The position numbers and the translations under genes are program-made. From NCBI GenBank assembly GCA_032622095.1, contig CP136064.1, positions 128,949,605 to 129,013,604 of the forward strand: 64,000 bases of DNA, given 5' to 3'. Shown piece by piece: positions 11,190-23,029 of the stretch. The number at the start of each line of letters is the position of its first letter. Position 1 is the first letter of the stretch. The notes under the pieces were generated by a model. It saw only the letters and a program-made list of their open reading frames with translations. It was not told where the DNA came from and ran no database searches. The DNA is from Siphonodentalium dalli. Taxonomy: Eukaryota; Mollusca; Scaphopoda; Gadilida; Siphonodentaliidae.

Positions 11190-12655
11190 AAATTCTTATA
11201 AGTTGCATTTGCTCTCCGTAATGTACGCTTGTGGTTTTAGCTATGTTCTCGAAGCTCCGATTTTGCGTCATGAGACTTTTGTGAGTAGATTTTGTGCGCT
11301 TCATGGTATTTTTTCGTGCAATTTTACACTCGCTGGTAAACCATGGTTTATGACTCATGTTTCTTTGCTGATTTTTATGATGTTGGTTTTTCGCCCAAAA
11401 GCTCCCTCTAGCTGCATTGTTGAACAGCTTAAGATATTTCTTGGCCTATATCAGTGGCTTTGGCTTGGGTAAACCCGTCAGGAAAGTCACTTACTTAGAA
11501 CAGTCAGGTTCTCTTTCAACTCGTCGATTTTGAGTCGATCAATATTAGTACTGAACGAATTAACATGGTTAATATGTTGACGATGAGTTTATTTAAAGAT
11601 CAGACATCCCTGATGATGGAAGCATAGCGAGAATCCAAGTTTTCGATAGCAGATGAACTGATGAAGTCTGGGACAGCGATTGTGCGGTAAATCGTTGCAG
11701 TTTTTGTGATAACACAATTAATTGGTCTCAGTTAGTACAGCACGCCACAGAACGGCAATTATTCGCTGAGTCAAGTAGCTAAGACCAAAGTCAAGACAGC
11801 AGGATTCATGTTGAACCACACACATCAATAAGACACTGATCCGAATGAGTGTAGCGTTCGAACAACCTTAACACATATTACCACAAAGTGATACACCACT
11901 GGTTGGAACATGGTGCCACAATTTAATATGATTTGTGTAGTTAGCATCTGTGTTTTGACTTAATCGGGGAGAAAAACCACTTTTTCTATGAGGGAGCGTA
12001 GAGATTTCCAAGAAAATTCCATTATGGCAATCTGAATACAAACCCGAATAAACCAGCGCTTTTATTTCGACCTACGAGGAAATAGTCTATTGTGCTTTAA
12101 GTGAATTTATGTTCCATTTTTCGGTCCAAATTGCTCCATTCAATGTGTGTACTTTATCGTTCCCACAAAATGTTATTAATTTTTTACCCTTTGTGTTAAA
12201 AACGATCCTGTATATAGATTTCGCATTCATGAGGGATAACTCTATCGAGCTGGTCGAGTGAACAGTGTTTGCAACCTCCATATTCGATGGAAACATTGAC
12301 ATCGTCCAGTCTACCAACTTGGGGAGTGCAAATCCCCCATAATACAGACATATCTATTACTGCGAAATTTGAATGTGATTAAATCGCATTCAACATCATT
12401 GAGATCGTCTGCCATGCATGGTGAGGCATATTCACTATTATTTGGAGGTAGATACGGTACTCCTAACGTTGCATCGTCGTCCAAATGAGTCGTGCGTTTC
12501 GAAATGTTTAGCCATATTGAGGCCTTAGCTTGGCTCTCTGAAATCTCAATTTCAGAGGCTAAATAGTCCCGGTGTAAGATGCAGATGCCACCAGATTTTA
12601 CATTTGAGAGAGATTTTCGATTTTTTAAAACGGCACGAAAGCCTGGTATCTCCAA
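11190..12655 (-). pseudogene. Old LINE fragment: endonuclease and EN-RT linker
   Basis: On the minus strand 12655-12090 encodes part of an endonuclease domain (KSGGICILHRDYL, LGVPYLPPNNSEYASP, CDLITFKFRSNRYVCIMGD, WTMSMFP). Further down, 11580-11470 reads HVNSFSTNIDRLKIDELKEN, and 11358-11190 begins MSHKPWFTSECKIARK, the linker that usually joins endonuclease to RT in non-LTR elements. RT itself is missing. The fragment runs continuously across position 11761, the left edge of the 2.07-kb direct repeat. So the repeat was copied out of this older LINE plus its flank rather than being a mobile unit with its own ends. Confidence 0.8.
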
Positions 12656-13833
12656 ACTACAAGTATCTGCATTATCCGTTTTATTACACAGAGCCCTACT
12701 ATGTCATGATTCAATATAAGTGTGCAGAACTTTGGACAGAGTTTACTTCGTAAACCACATACATTCCAGCTAAATATTTTCAAATTTACTAATTTGGAAT
12801 TTGAAGATGAGTCTCAGTGTCAGTGTTCCCGCTGGCCCAGAAATTCTTTAGCCATTATTTTAGCCACTTTAAATTTACTTTAGCCACTTGTTTTGGGAAC
12901 ATATTTTGAGATAAATCGCGGCCAGTTGGAAGATCGATCGGTTTTTGTAAAAAGTTGGAATTAATTAATACGGATTAAACTGCAAATGAAAGAAATTCAT
13001 TTTGGAAATTTTACTCGCAATAAAAACCTCCGCCACTTGAGGTGATTAAGCACCTTTCCACTCAAAAGTTGCGTTTATTACAACACAAAACGTCTGCCAT
13101 TGACACTGCGTGAAATCAACACCAATGTACACCTATTACTAATTGCTCCAAGCACATCGGGTCGTGTAACATACATGGGGTGCGGACGCTTTTGTTGTTT
13201 TGATGTATTTAGACCGATGACTGCTTGTGTGTTTATAATCGCCACATTGTCCAGATGGACACATTTGGGAGGAAATTAGTTAGCCATTTTTTTCGCCATT
13301 TTGTCATTTTTTTTTCGCCATTTACAATTTATTTTTGCAAATGGCTAAAATGGCTACCGCCAGCGTGAACACTGCTCAGTGTTAAAGGTATTCAATCCGA
13401 TCATACGCTCCTAAATTACTATTTCTTTGGCTTGGGGGGGGGAGGCACAAAATATTTGATTCGAGTCGAGGAACCCCACCGTCAAAGTTCAGAAACTCTA
13501 AAACCAAGTGGTAAGACGGTCAAATTCCGTGATACTTTATTGATAATACGGCCATATTTTGTTGAACAACAAGTTGGTAAATAACAAGTTTTGGAAATAT
13601 GATACGATAGTTGACAGTGGTTGGCATTATTTTGTTGCAATAAATAGATTCTGATAACTAAAGCGTATTTTGAAGAAATGTTGTATCTTGATGGTATGGG
13701 GACCGTCTGATCGGATTGAGTTCCTTCAATGTGAGTTGTGGGAGCGCCGACTAACACTATCCAGTTGTTGTCGATGGACCGGTTGTCGCTTTGTTATCTG
13801 CTTTTTGTGTATATAGTGCTGTTTACACTTAAG
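11761..13833. repeat. 2.07-kb direct repeat, left copy
   Basis: The sequence from ATTCGCTGAGTCAAGTAGC (11761) to GTTTACACTTAAG (13833) is repeated almost unchanged at 19349-21418. By eye there are roughly 20-25 substitutions plus small indels, so about 99% identity. It contains the endonuclease portion of an older minus-strand LINE, unclassified sequence, and one copy of the dispersed repeat seen at 10765. Its right edge abuts the first preserved base of the plus-strand LINE. Confidence 0.93.
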
Positions 13834-14318
13834 CCAAGTTACTCATATGACCATTATTCCGAATACCTGATCGCACTATATAGTAATAAGCAATATCATT
13901 GATATGTATTCTAGTTGGGGTGCAGTGTTGATAATGGGCGACATGAACGCTGATCCTTCGAAATCAACCGACCGAAGCAAATGTCTTAATGCTTTCCTTT
14001 CAAAGAAGGGCCTCATATCAATAATTGAGACATTTAACCCAGAAAGTCAGTTTAAGACATATGTTCCGGCCGACGGTTTTGGAAATGAGTCTAATATTGA
14101 TCACTTCTTGTTGTTGACGTCTATCTCGCACATTGTAGATAACTCTGTTGTGATTTTGGATGATGAGGCTTTAGATGTGTCGAATCACAGACCCATATTA
14201 CTAGAGCTGAACACGGAATTCCAAACGGATAACGCAAATAACGCATTCACATGCACAAAATACAAATGGAACTCTCTGAAAAATGACGAATCACTAAAAT
14301 CTTCATATGTTGGTATTA
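13834..14318 (+). pseudogene. LINE endonuclease domain, C-terminal half
   Basis: Translation gives PSYSYDHYSEYL in one frame up to about 13880 and then, after a frame change, YSSWGAVLIMGDMNADP, SNIDHFLLL and SNHRPILLEL. MGDMN and SNHRPI are the conserved catalytic segments of exonuclease-endonuclease-phosphatase endonucleases. The N-terminal half, with the catalytic Asn and Glu, is missing at the junction with the direct repeat. The frame stays open to SLKSSYVGI, where the DNA transposon interrupts the ATT codon at the TA (14317-14318). It resumes in frame at AAACTTAAG after 16294. Confidence 0.85.
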
Positions 14319-16292
14319 GGCCTAAACAAAAAATACGTTTGTTTCCGCTAACCCGACCGACCCTATTTTAAACCGCCGACCCTAAACTTTTTATTGCCAT
14401 TGCAAAAAAAAAAAAATTGGACCAAAAAAAAAGGAAAAAAACAAAGTTTGATTTAAATTTTTTTTTTTTTTAAATTTAGGTTCCAATTCATATCATAACA
14501 AGATGCAAAACATTTATATATTTATATATATTGACATAAGAAATTTAAGTTTACAAAAAGATTTAAGTTTAACAGTTGGAATCATACTGTAAAGTATGTT
14601 TGGCTTTATCTAGCTTTCATCTGTGAAAACTTCAAATAATTTGAGTTCAGGTACGGTATGTTATCATTCAGCGTTCAGACTTCAGTATTTCAATCAATTA
14701 CAGCACAGGAACATTAACAATTTGATCAAATCAACCTGGTTGTCAAGTGGGATCTCATAATACCAAATGAAAAATTAACATAGAGATTAGTACCATATAT
14801 AGTCATTACTATCTTAATACATGTACATTGTTTCTGTACTACATGTACATGTAGGATTTCTGTATTACATGTACATGTATATTATGTACGGTATGTGTCT
14901 CACTTGAATTTTATAAAATAGCCTATTTATGAATTAGAGTGATGATGGCAAGTCTAATTTCAAGCAGGATAAGGCTTCCGATAAGCATAATCCATAGAAC
15001 CAAAAGATATCTGACAATAACTTATAAGAATTTCCAATCCATACATATATAAAAAGTTCCAAAGTTATGCTTGAGAAACTTGATAAAATTGACCTCTCTG
15101 TAAAATTCAAAATACTGACTCAAAGAGCCTTAGATTAGATCTAAATGCAATGGATTTTCAATTTTTTTCCAGGGGAAGAACCCCCACCATCATCAGGGGG
15201 TCACCCTTCCCAAACATTCCTCCGATCAGGCCTTCAGGTTATGCCTTCGGCATATCATTGCCCAAAAACAGGTGTCCCCAAAAAATACCTAGATCCTTCA
15301 CTGAATGCGGAGAAGGTGGTGTTGTGAAGCCATCCTTAAAGGGGTACTGTACGCCATTTTCATTAAATTTCCGGTGACAACAACGATCTAATATCGATAA
15401 TATATAGAAACATAAGTAATTTGAGTCGAAGATGTATTCTGTAAACGCTCAGGTTAATAGGCTATCTTAAAATTTAATAATTTAAAAGTTAATAATTTGA
15501 TATAAATTGAATTTATGACTGGAGCCATAAAATGGCGTCAATTAAATTACGAATTACCGTAATCAAAAATAGTAATTGAGGGATACTGGATTTTTAAACC
15601 GATCGCACACACGATTGCTTAAAATATTATGATGATACGGGGAGAACACTCAAGCCAATCACTGACTAGCGACGATACAATAACTTAAATGATTATATGG
15701 GACTAGTATTCATATAATATAACTTTTATTTGATTCATTTGGTTGAAAACTTTACAAAAATTACTCGACAACGACAATTTGTATTTTTGCATTCCGGTAA
15801 ATTTGTCATCCGTAACATGACTTCGTACTCAACAGACTTTCAAATAATTGAAAAATTGTTACCTTATTCTCCGACTCGGAGACTATAGAAACCAACAACA
15901 ACATGTGGCGTACAGTACCCCTTTAAGAGATCGGTACAAGACGGTCACTCCAATATGTGAACAGTGCAGTGGTGCTGGACTGACTCCAGTTGTCGCCAGA
16001 CCATATAGGAAATATTAGGATTATCAAAGACTATCTTAGTATATAGACTAGTATATATGTAAATATTAAAGCATATGTAAGATTGAATTGGAGTTTCTAG
16101 TTCCTCTGTCATCTGGGTTAACCTGATTGGGGCTAAGAAGTGCATAGTTTGGGTTATTGACAAGTATTATACAGTTATTTTTAAAGATACTGAAAACAAA
16201 AAAGTTAACAACAACAAAAAAGTTAAGCCTACCTACCTACCCTAATTTTTTTTAGCTCGTTAGCGGAAACAAAGGTATTATTTGTTTAGGCC
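14319..16292. mobile_element. 1,974-bp non-autonomous TIR DNA transposon (TA target site)
   Basis: The left end GGCCTAAACAAAAAATACG and right end (reverse complement GGCCTAAACAAATAATACC) form terminal inverted repeats of about 34 bp with two mismatches, reaching TTTCCGCTAAC. Both ends are flanked by TA (14317-14318 and 16293-16294). Removing the element plus one TA restores a continuous LINE frame (GTT GGT ATT AAA CTT AAG), which fixes the boundaries independently. No transposase reading frame is visible, so it is non-autonomous. The superfamily is uncertain; TA target choice allows several. Confidence 0.88.
15340..15922. mobile_element. 583-bp MITE with TTAA target duplication, Kolobok-like
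   Basis: The termini AGGGGTACTGTACGCCA (15340) and its exact complement TGGCGTACAGTACCCCT (ending 15922) form 17-bp perfect inverted repeats. Both are flanked by TTAA (15336-15339 and 15923-15926). TTAA targets with AG-starting ends fit the Kolobok superfamily better than piggyBac, whose ends usually begin CC. There is no coding capacity. It sits inside the 1,974-bp transposon, so it is the most recent insertion of the nest. Confidence 0.88.
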
Positions 16293-16294
16293 TA

Positions 16295-18915
16295 AACTTA
16301 AGTCTTATCTCCCCGACGAAAAAATCAATTCCGTAGAAAGGCTTGACAAATATTACGCGTCATTGGTAAAAGCCCTCAATACCGCATCAAGGGAAACAAT
16401 TCCAACGGTAAAATACTCAAAGCACATCAAGCCATATTGGAGTGAGGTTCTAAAAAGTCTGCATTACGAAATGCGTGCATGCCGCAGAGTTTGGATATCA
16501 AACGGAAGGCCGAGAGGTTCTGATGACCCTTCCTATGTTCGTTACAAGGCATCGAAACGGGATTTTCGTCGCGAACATAGAAGGGCATCTGAGACATTTT
16601 TAAGTAGTTACGATACAAACGTCGATAAATGTTCAGAAATTGACCAACACATGTTCTATAAACTACTCAACGCTAGGCGTAAATCCCGATTCGACGCATC
16701 ATTCTTTCGTGTCGACGACAACGTTCTCCGAGACAAAATGGAAATCAGTGGAGCGTGGGCAAACTATTTTCAGAAACTGTATAACACAGACTACACTGAT
16801 ACCTATTTCGACTCGGAAATGTTGGAGCTCGTTACAAGAAAGACGGATCGCCTAAAACCAAGTTCACTGGTTTCAGAAATTGACTCTCGTCTCAGTTATT
16901 GTACTACAACGAACGAAATATCGGGTGCATTGTCCCATTTGAGTATGAACAAGGCCCATGGTTATGATTACATTAATTATGAACACCTAATATACGGTGG
17001 TCAGCATTTGATCCAGTGCTTATACACATTATTCTCTGCAATATTTGAGCTAGAACATATTCCTATAGCGGCCAAACGTGGGATCATTGTACCCCTTTAC
17101 AAAGGAGGCATTAAGCCTAGAGACCAGTTCAATAGCTATAGGGCAATTACGATCCTTCCAGTTATATACAAACTGTTTGAGAAAGTGGTACATATTCGCC
17201 TGGAGGATAATCCCCCAAACATGATTAGAGTTCATCCGTTGCAGCATGGATTCCAGAGAGGGGTCAGTTGCAATATGGTATCATATCTCTTACAAGAGTG
17301 TATCCACTACACTGCCGAAAAACATAGCAAGCTTTTTGCATGCTTCCTTGATGTACAGAAGGCCTTCGATTCGGTCTGGATCGATGGTCTTCTGTACAAA
17401 CTAGCTTTGAGGGGGTTTCACGGCAAAATATGGCGATTATTGAATTGCCTTCTCTCTGGCATCCAATGCACTGTGAGGTACGACGGAATCTTATCAAAAT
17501 GGATCCAAATTCACAAAGGAACCGTTCAAGGAGGAATATTGTCACCTCTGTACTATATGTTGTATATTGACGATCTCATTCGTTCACTTGAAATGTCTAA
17601 CTTTGGATTACGCATCGGTCATATTGATTGCTCTGCCCCAACCCAGGCCGACGATATGTTACTGCTCTCACTGTCGGAGACGGGGATTAAAAGAATGTGT
17701 GAATTATGTTATAACTATAGCAAAGTGTGGCGATTCAAGTAAAATGAATCGAAGACAATGATAATCGCATTCAATGAATCGAAACATGATTACCAAAAAT
17801 CATCCAGAATCTGGCCTATGGGTAATTCAGAGATAAACGAAGTCATTTCGACAACTCACCTTGGAATACCTGTCTCCAAATTTAATTTCAACAACGAGCT
17901 TACAGAACACATTGTGAGTAAAACTAGGACCACATACTTCCAATTAACAAAATGCGGCCTTTATGCTGGTGGGATAACGCCACAAAGCTCATCGAAAATT
18001 TACCAATCAATGGTACTCCCAGCAGGCCTCTTTGGTTGTGAACTTTTGTGGGGCATTTCTGAGAAGGATCGCTTAAAACTTGAGCGAATTCACCGATTTT
18101 GTGTAAAAAATACGCAAGGTCTGCCATACCGAACAAGGACTGATATTGCTTTAGGTTTAATCGGCAGCAAATCACTGGAATCACAAATAGAAAAACGCAA
18201 ATTAAGCTTTGTTGGTTCTATGTGCCGACTTAATCTTCAGAAAACAAGCAAGCATGTTTTTATATTTCGTCTGCACGAGTCAATACTGCGAAGGCCCACT
18301 GCAGGGAACACTTTTATCTCAGATATATCGAAAATTCTTATTAAATATGGCTTGGAGTCTAATTTATCAGAATATTTGCAAAATGGTATTGTTCCATCAA
18401 AATACACGTGGAAACACATATCAAAGTCTTCCGTTGATGCAAGTGAGCTGTCGCAGTGGAGACTCAGAGTGCTGACTGATGTTAAGCTTGAATGTTTCTC
18501 TAAAGCACATTGTACACTGACTATGTCACATATATGGTCCGCTTGTCGAACCGTCCCAAAAGACAAAGCAACATTCATGCTATGTGCAAAATTACTTGCT
18601 AAGACAGCCTACGATGAACCAGATATCTGCAAATTATGTGGTACCAGATTTCCGTTGTTGGTAAACCATGTTTTTTTATACTGCAATGACACATCGTTGT
18701 CAAATATTCGTAACGATATCATAAATCACTTTGGCGTGAACTGTTTCATTCACATTGATAGTCTGACCGAATCAGAATTACTTGCCACGTTCTTTGGTTG
18801 TCCGTCACCAAATATTCTGACCCATGTTGAAAACCACAGCCAGTTCATTCGTTTCTTTGCTAAAGCATCAGAACGCTTGTGGCAGACATTCGACACATTA
18901 GTTGGGCAAATGTAG
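16295..18915 (+). CDS. LINE reverse transcriptase and C-terminal zinc-motif domain, one internal stop
   Basis: This frame continues the endonuclease ORF after the inserted transposon. Motifs: LSMNKAHGYDYINYEHL (about 16940), GIIVPLYKGG, YRAITILPVIYKLFEKV (about 17140), FLDVQKAFDSVW (about 17346), GTVQGGILSPLYYMLYIDDL (about 17520), then QADDMLLLS. The catalytic box is at 17644-17655 and has Gln where most LINEs have Tyr or Phe. After the thumb (THLGIPVSKF) comes a C-terminal domain with a Cys-x2-Cys-x9-His-x4-Cys motif (18628-18684), a feature of many non-LTR elements. A single TAA at 17740-17742 lies in an otherwise unbroken frame of about 870 codons, and flanking residues suggest it replaced a Tyr codon. 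The protein would copy LINE RNA at a nicked target. It is a CR1/Jockey-superfamily-like LINE of undetermined clade. Confidence 0.88.
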
Positions 18916-19348
18916 AGGACAGATCATAACATACATATGTAAACAAGTATTTATATTCATATGTGTATAAATACTGTTATGCTGAGTTGGCCCGTGACTC
19001 ATTGATTGATTTCGCTATAACGGTGACGTTGGCCATTGGTTCACGTACATTCTGTGTCGTGAATCGAGGGCCACAGTCGGTTCGTTGAACGTAGATTTAT
19101 TTCTCTTCGAACACATGGTGTTCGTTGACATGTGGGTCGTAAGCAAGTCAAACAACGGGTCTAAGGACATTGTAACTATTTTGTTGCCATATATAATTAT
19201 GCAACGTTGGAGTTTGTTTGTTTGTCTTTTTGTTCTCATCGCTTTCATAATTGTGAACTACATGCTTTGTATATACATCAAAACTTTGTTAACCTAAATT
19301 GTCTGTATATATCTCTCCGTGAATGGAGGACAATAAAGATATATATAT
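18916..19348 (+). other. 3' UTR and tail of the young LINE
   Basis: Non-coding sequence follows the stop codon and ends in GAATGGAGGACAATAAAGAT plus a short AT run. AATAAAG and a microsatellite-like tail instead of poly(A) are common at LINE 3' ends. The tail joins the right direct repeat without any spacer. Confidence 0.75.
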
Positions 19349-21418
19349 ATTCGCCGAGTCAAGTAGCTAAGACCAAAGTCAAGACAGCAGGATTCATGTT
19401 GAACCACACACATCAATAAGACACTGATCCGAATGAGTGTATAGCGTTCGAACAACCTTAACACATATTATCACAAAGTGATACACCACTGGTTGGAACA
19501 TGGTGCCACAATTTAATATGATTTGTGTATTTAGCATCTGTGTTTTGACTTAATCGGGGAGAAAAACCACTTTTTCTATGAGGGAGCGTAGAGATTTCCA
19601 AGAAAATTCCATTATGGCAATCTGAATACAAACCCGAATAAACCAGCGCTTTTATTTCGACCTACGAGGAAATAGTCTATTGTGCTTTAAGTGAATTTAT
19701 GTTCCATTTTTCGGTCCAAATTGCTCCATTCAATGTGTGTACTTTATCGTTCCCACAAAATGTTATTAATTTTTTACCCTTTGTGTTAAAAACGATCCTG
19801 TATATAGATTTCGCATTCATGAGGGATAACTCTATCGAGCTGGTCGAGTGAACAGTGTTTGCAACCTCCATATTCGATGGAAACATTGACATCGTCCAGT
19901 CTACCAACTTGGGAGTGCAAATCCCCCATAATACAGACATATCTATTACTGCGAAATTTGAATGTGATTAGATCGCGTTCAACATCATTGAGATCGTCTG
20001 CCATGGTGAGGCATATTCACTATTATTTGGAGGTAGATACGGTACTCCTAACGTTGCATCGTCGTCCAAATGAGTCGTACGTTTCGAAATGTTTAGCCAT
20101 ATTGAGGCCTTAGCTTGGCTCTCTGAAATCTAAATTTCAGAGGCTAAATAGTCCCGGTGTAAGATGCAGATGCCACCAGATTTTACATTTGAGAGAGATT
20201 TTCGATTTTTTAAAACGGCACGAAAGCCTGGTATCTCCAAACTACAAGTATCTGCATTATCCGTTTTATTACACAGAGCCCTACTATGTCATGATTCAAT
20301 ATAAGTGTGCAGAACTTTGGACAGAGTTTACTTCGTAAACCACATACATTCCAGCTAAATATTTTCAAATTTACTAATTTGGAATTTGAAGATGAGTCTC
20401 AGTGTCAGTGTTCCCGCTGGCCCAGAATTTTTTTAGCCATTATTTTAGCCACTTTAAATTTACTTTAGCCACTTGTTTGGGAACATATTTTGAGATAAAT
20501 CGCGGCCAGTTGGAAGATCGATCGGTTTTTGTAAAAAGTTGGAATTAATTAATACGGATTAAACTGCAAATGAAAGAAATTCATTTTGGAAATTTTACTC
20601 GCAATAAAAACCTCCGCCACTTGAGGTGATTAAGCACCTTTCCACTCAAAAGTTGCGTTTATTACAACACAAAACGTCTGCCATTGACACTGCGTGAAAT
20701 CAACACCAATGTACACCTATTACTAATTGCTCCAAGCACATCGGGTCGTGTAACATACATGGGGTGCGGACGCTTTTGTTGTTTTGATGTATTTAGACCG
20801 ATGACTGCTTGTGTGTTTATAATCGCCACATTGTCCAGATGGACACATTTTGGGAGGAAATTAGTTAGCCATATTTTTTGCCATTTTGTCATTTTTTTTT
20901 CGCCATTTACAATTTATTTTCGCAAATGGCTAAAATGGCTACCGCCAGCGTGAACACTGCTCAGTGTTAAAGGTATTCAATCCGATCATACGCTCCTAAA
21001 TTACTATTTCTTTGGCTTGGGGGGGGGAGGCACAAAATATTTGATTCGAGTCGAGGAACCCCACCGTCAAAGTTCAGAAACTCTAAAACCAAGTGGTAAG
21101 ACGGTCGAATTCCGTGATACTTTATTGATAATACGGCCATATTTTGTTGAACAACAAGTTGGTAAATAACAAGTTTTGGAAATTTTATACGATAGTTGAC
21201 AGTGGTTGGCATTATTTTGTTGCAATAAATGGATTCTGATAACTAAAGCGTATTTTGAAGAAATGTTGTATCTTGATGGTATGGGGACCGTCTGATCGGA
21301 TTGAGTTCCTTCAATGTGAGTTGTGGGAGCGCCGACTAACACTATCCAGTTGTTGTCGATGGACCGGTTGTCGCTTTGTTATCTGCTTTTTGTGTATATA
21401 GTGCTGTTTACACTTAAG
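19349..21418. repeat. 2.07-kb direct repeat, right copy
   Basis: It starts ATTCGCCGAGTCAAGTAGC directly after the LINE tail and ends TTTACACTTAAG before unique sequence. It is colinear with 11761-13833. Differences include a 2-bp gain near 19442, a 4-bp loss near 20004 relative to the left copy, and scattered substitutions. Confidence 0.93.
19677..20240 (-). pseudogene. Duplicated LINE endonuclease fragment
   Basis: This is the same endonuclease piece as at 12090-12655, carried within the right 2.07-kb repeat (NRYVCIMGDLHSQVGRLDDV, WTMSMFPSNMEVANT). Here the segment after MGDLHS reads through as QVGRLDDV; in the left copy an extra G causes a frameshift at that point. The EN-RT linker seen at 11190-11580 is not repeated here, which marks the left limit of the duplicated tract. 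Confidence 0.85.
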
Positions 21419-23029
21419 TCAAATTAAGTGTCTCGCTCTCCGTCTGCTGTCCCCATTTACACTGGCATGGGAAGGACGATTATCAGGTACAAATGAAATT
21501 TGTTTAGGAGTACTAGTGTCAGCATGTTCTTTCGTGCTGTATTCGCAGTAGGGCATAAATTTTTTATGCGTTGTTCAAATTCATCCCTGAATTGTTCGAA
21601 AATGAACATCCAGGCTGCTTCCTTTCAGTCAGCTATAACTTTTAACGCATTCTTTGTCCTTAAATTTATTGAAGCACTCGATGATTGGGCGATTTCTATC
21701 TGGTTTCATGTCTCCTATGAGATGTACCCTTTCAAATATGATCATGATGGTGTATACTTTAATACTAGGTTTTATAGTGTACAGTGTACACTAGCATAAT
21801 GACCCGGTGTGGCCCCGGTTAAAGTGACGTGGAACCCTCCGCCGTGGATATTTAGTGGGATATGACAAAACTCTTGCTCAAAGTGTTATTCTCATACATT
21901 GTGTACCCAAATTTGTATCACAAACCGTCATCCCCATGCATGGATTATAACCAGTGATTCACATTGCCAGAATGATTTCCATTTGTTTACCACGATTAAT
22001 TCGACCAGCGAGTAAAGAAGTATTTATTTACAAATGCGCGTACCTCAGACGTTATATATATATATATTTAGAAAATGAGCTTTTGCTAGCTCACGGTGAA
22101 TGTTGTGATTACCATCCACATGTTAAATACAAGGAAAAAAGATGCATTCATCAGTTTACCCATGAATTCAGGAGAATAAAAGGTTTTTCCAAATAATGCA
22201 ATAGTATATTGCTCAGTCTAAATAAAATTATACCGTGTTTCATTTCAAACAACTTAGATGACAGTAATGCGACGTAGTCTGGATATTTGTTAGACAAAAA
22301 GCGACAAAACGCTTTGATTCACGACATGTATGGCTGCTCTGACAGTAAATAGCCACAATCCAATGTCAACTACAAACATACACCAAATATAAACATTGCC
22401 TGACACCCCTCCCCATTCGGACAACCACATCCACCATTGTATACACATAGATAATTTCTTCCAATGTAACTGTCAAGGACGTTACCCATAATTTTCAAAT
22501 TGTACATGCAAGTTGAAGCTTCATATCTAGGTGTAATTTGAATTATGTTATAAATAATGAATCATGCACGTATATTTGGGAAATATCAACTTAATATTGA
22601 AACGCATCTGCATATATTTGAGGCCATCTGACGTATATATTATGACAATGTTTCATTCGGAATGATTCGGTTATGTCGAGAAACGGACAAATTCGTCGCC
22701 CGTGACTGAAACATGACGCCATATATATAATGCTACGTTTGGTATAATTTCCACTCAGCCCATGATACTTACGTGGCGAAAAAAATAGATATGATATGAC
22801 CGTATATAATGACACTTCACCCGATCGCTTGAGAAACGATGAAAACGTCAACCGAACGTGATTGATTTCAGAACGCGACGTCTGGTTTAATGGCGACCAA
22901 GCACGTGATACTTATATGACCAAATTACAGCTAGATATGAAGCTTCTTCATTCATGTACAATTTGAAAATTATCTGCTCATAAATATGGGCTATATTGTT
23001 TGCCGATAGATTCAAATTATGACATCCAA
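21419..23029. other. Intronic or intergenic sequence without a recognised gene
   Basis: It holds a short TA microsatellite near 22055-22070 but no convincing exon. The last exon of the minus-strand carbonic anhydrase would be expected below 24488. I looked for the FRPxQPxNGR signature here and did not find it. Confidence 0.4.

Larger units (their letters stand above)
13834..19348 (+). mobile_element. Young 5'-truncated LINE with nested transposons, flanked by 2.07-kb direct repeats
   Basis: The element begins in the middle of its endonuclease coding region, immediately after the left direct repeat. It ends with a 3' UTR whose tail GACAATAAAGATATATATAT abuts the right direct repeat. Content in order: endonuclease C-terminal half, an inserted 1,974-bp DNA transposon, RT with C-terminal domain, then a UTR of about 430 bp. 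Apart from the insertion it has only one nonsense codon (17740-17742) and a frame break near 13890, so it is far fresher than the other LINEs in the window. The direct-repeat flanks look like a target-site duplication of exceptional length. Confidence 0.85.

Noticed and set aside
20662-21342. Minus-strand frames of 76-91 codons inside the right 2.07-kb repeat
   Set aside because: Also partly present in the left repeat, but broken differently; no domain, and overlapping frames disagree on which would be coding.
11761-21418. LTR retrotransposon with 2-kb LTRs
   Set aside because: The internal RT is of non-LTR type with an APE-like endonuclease, no gag, protease or integrase is seen, the repeats lack TG...CA ends, and the left repeat edge lies inside an older LINE that continues beyond it.
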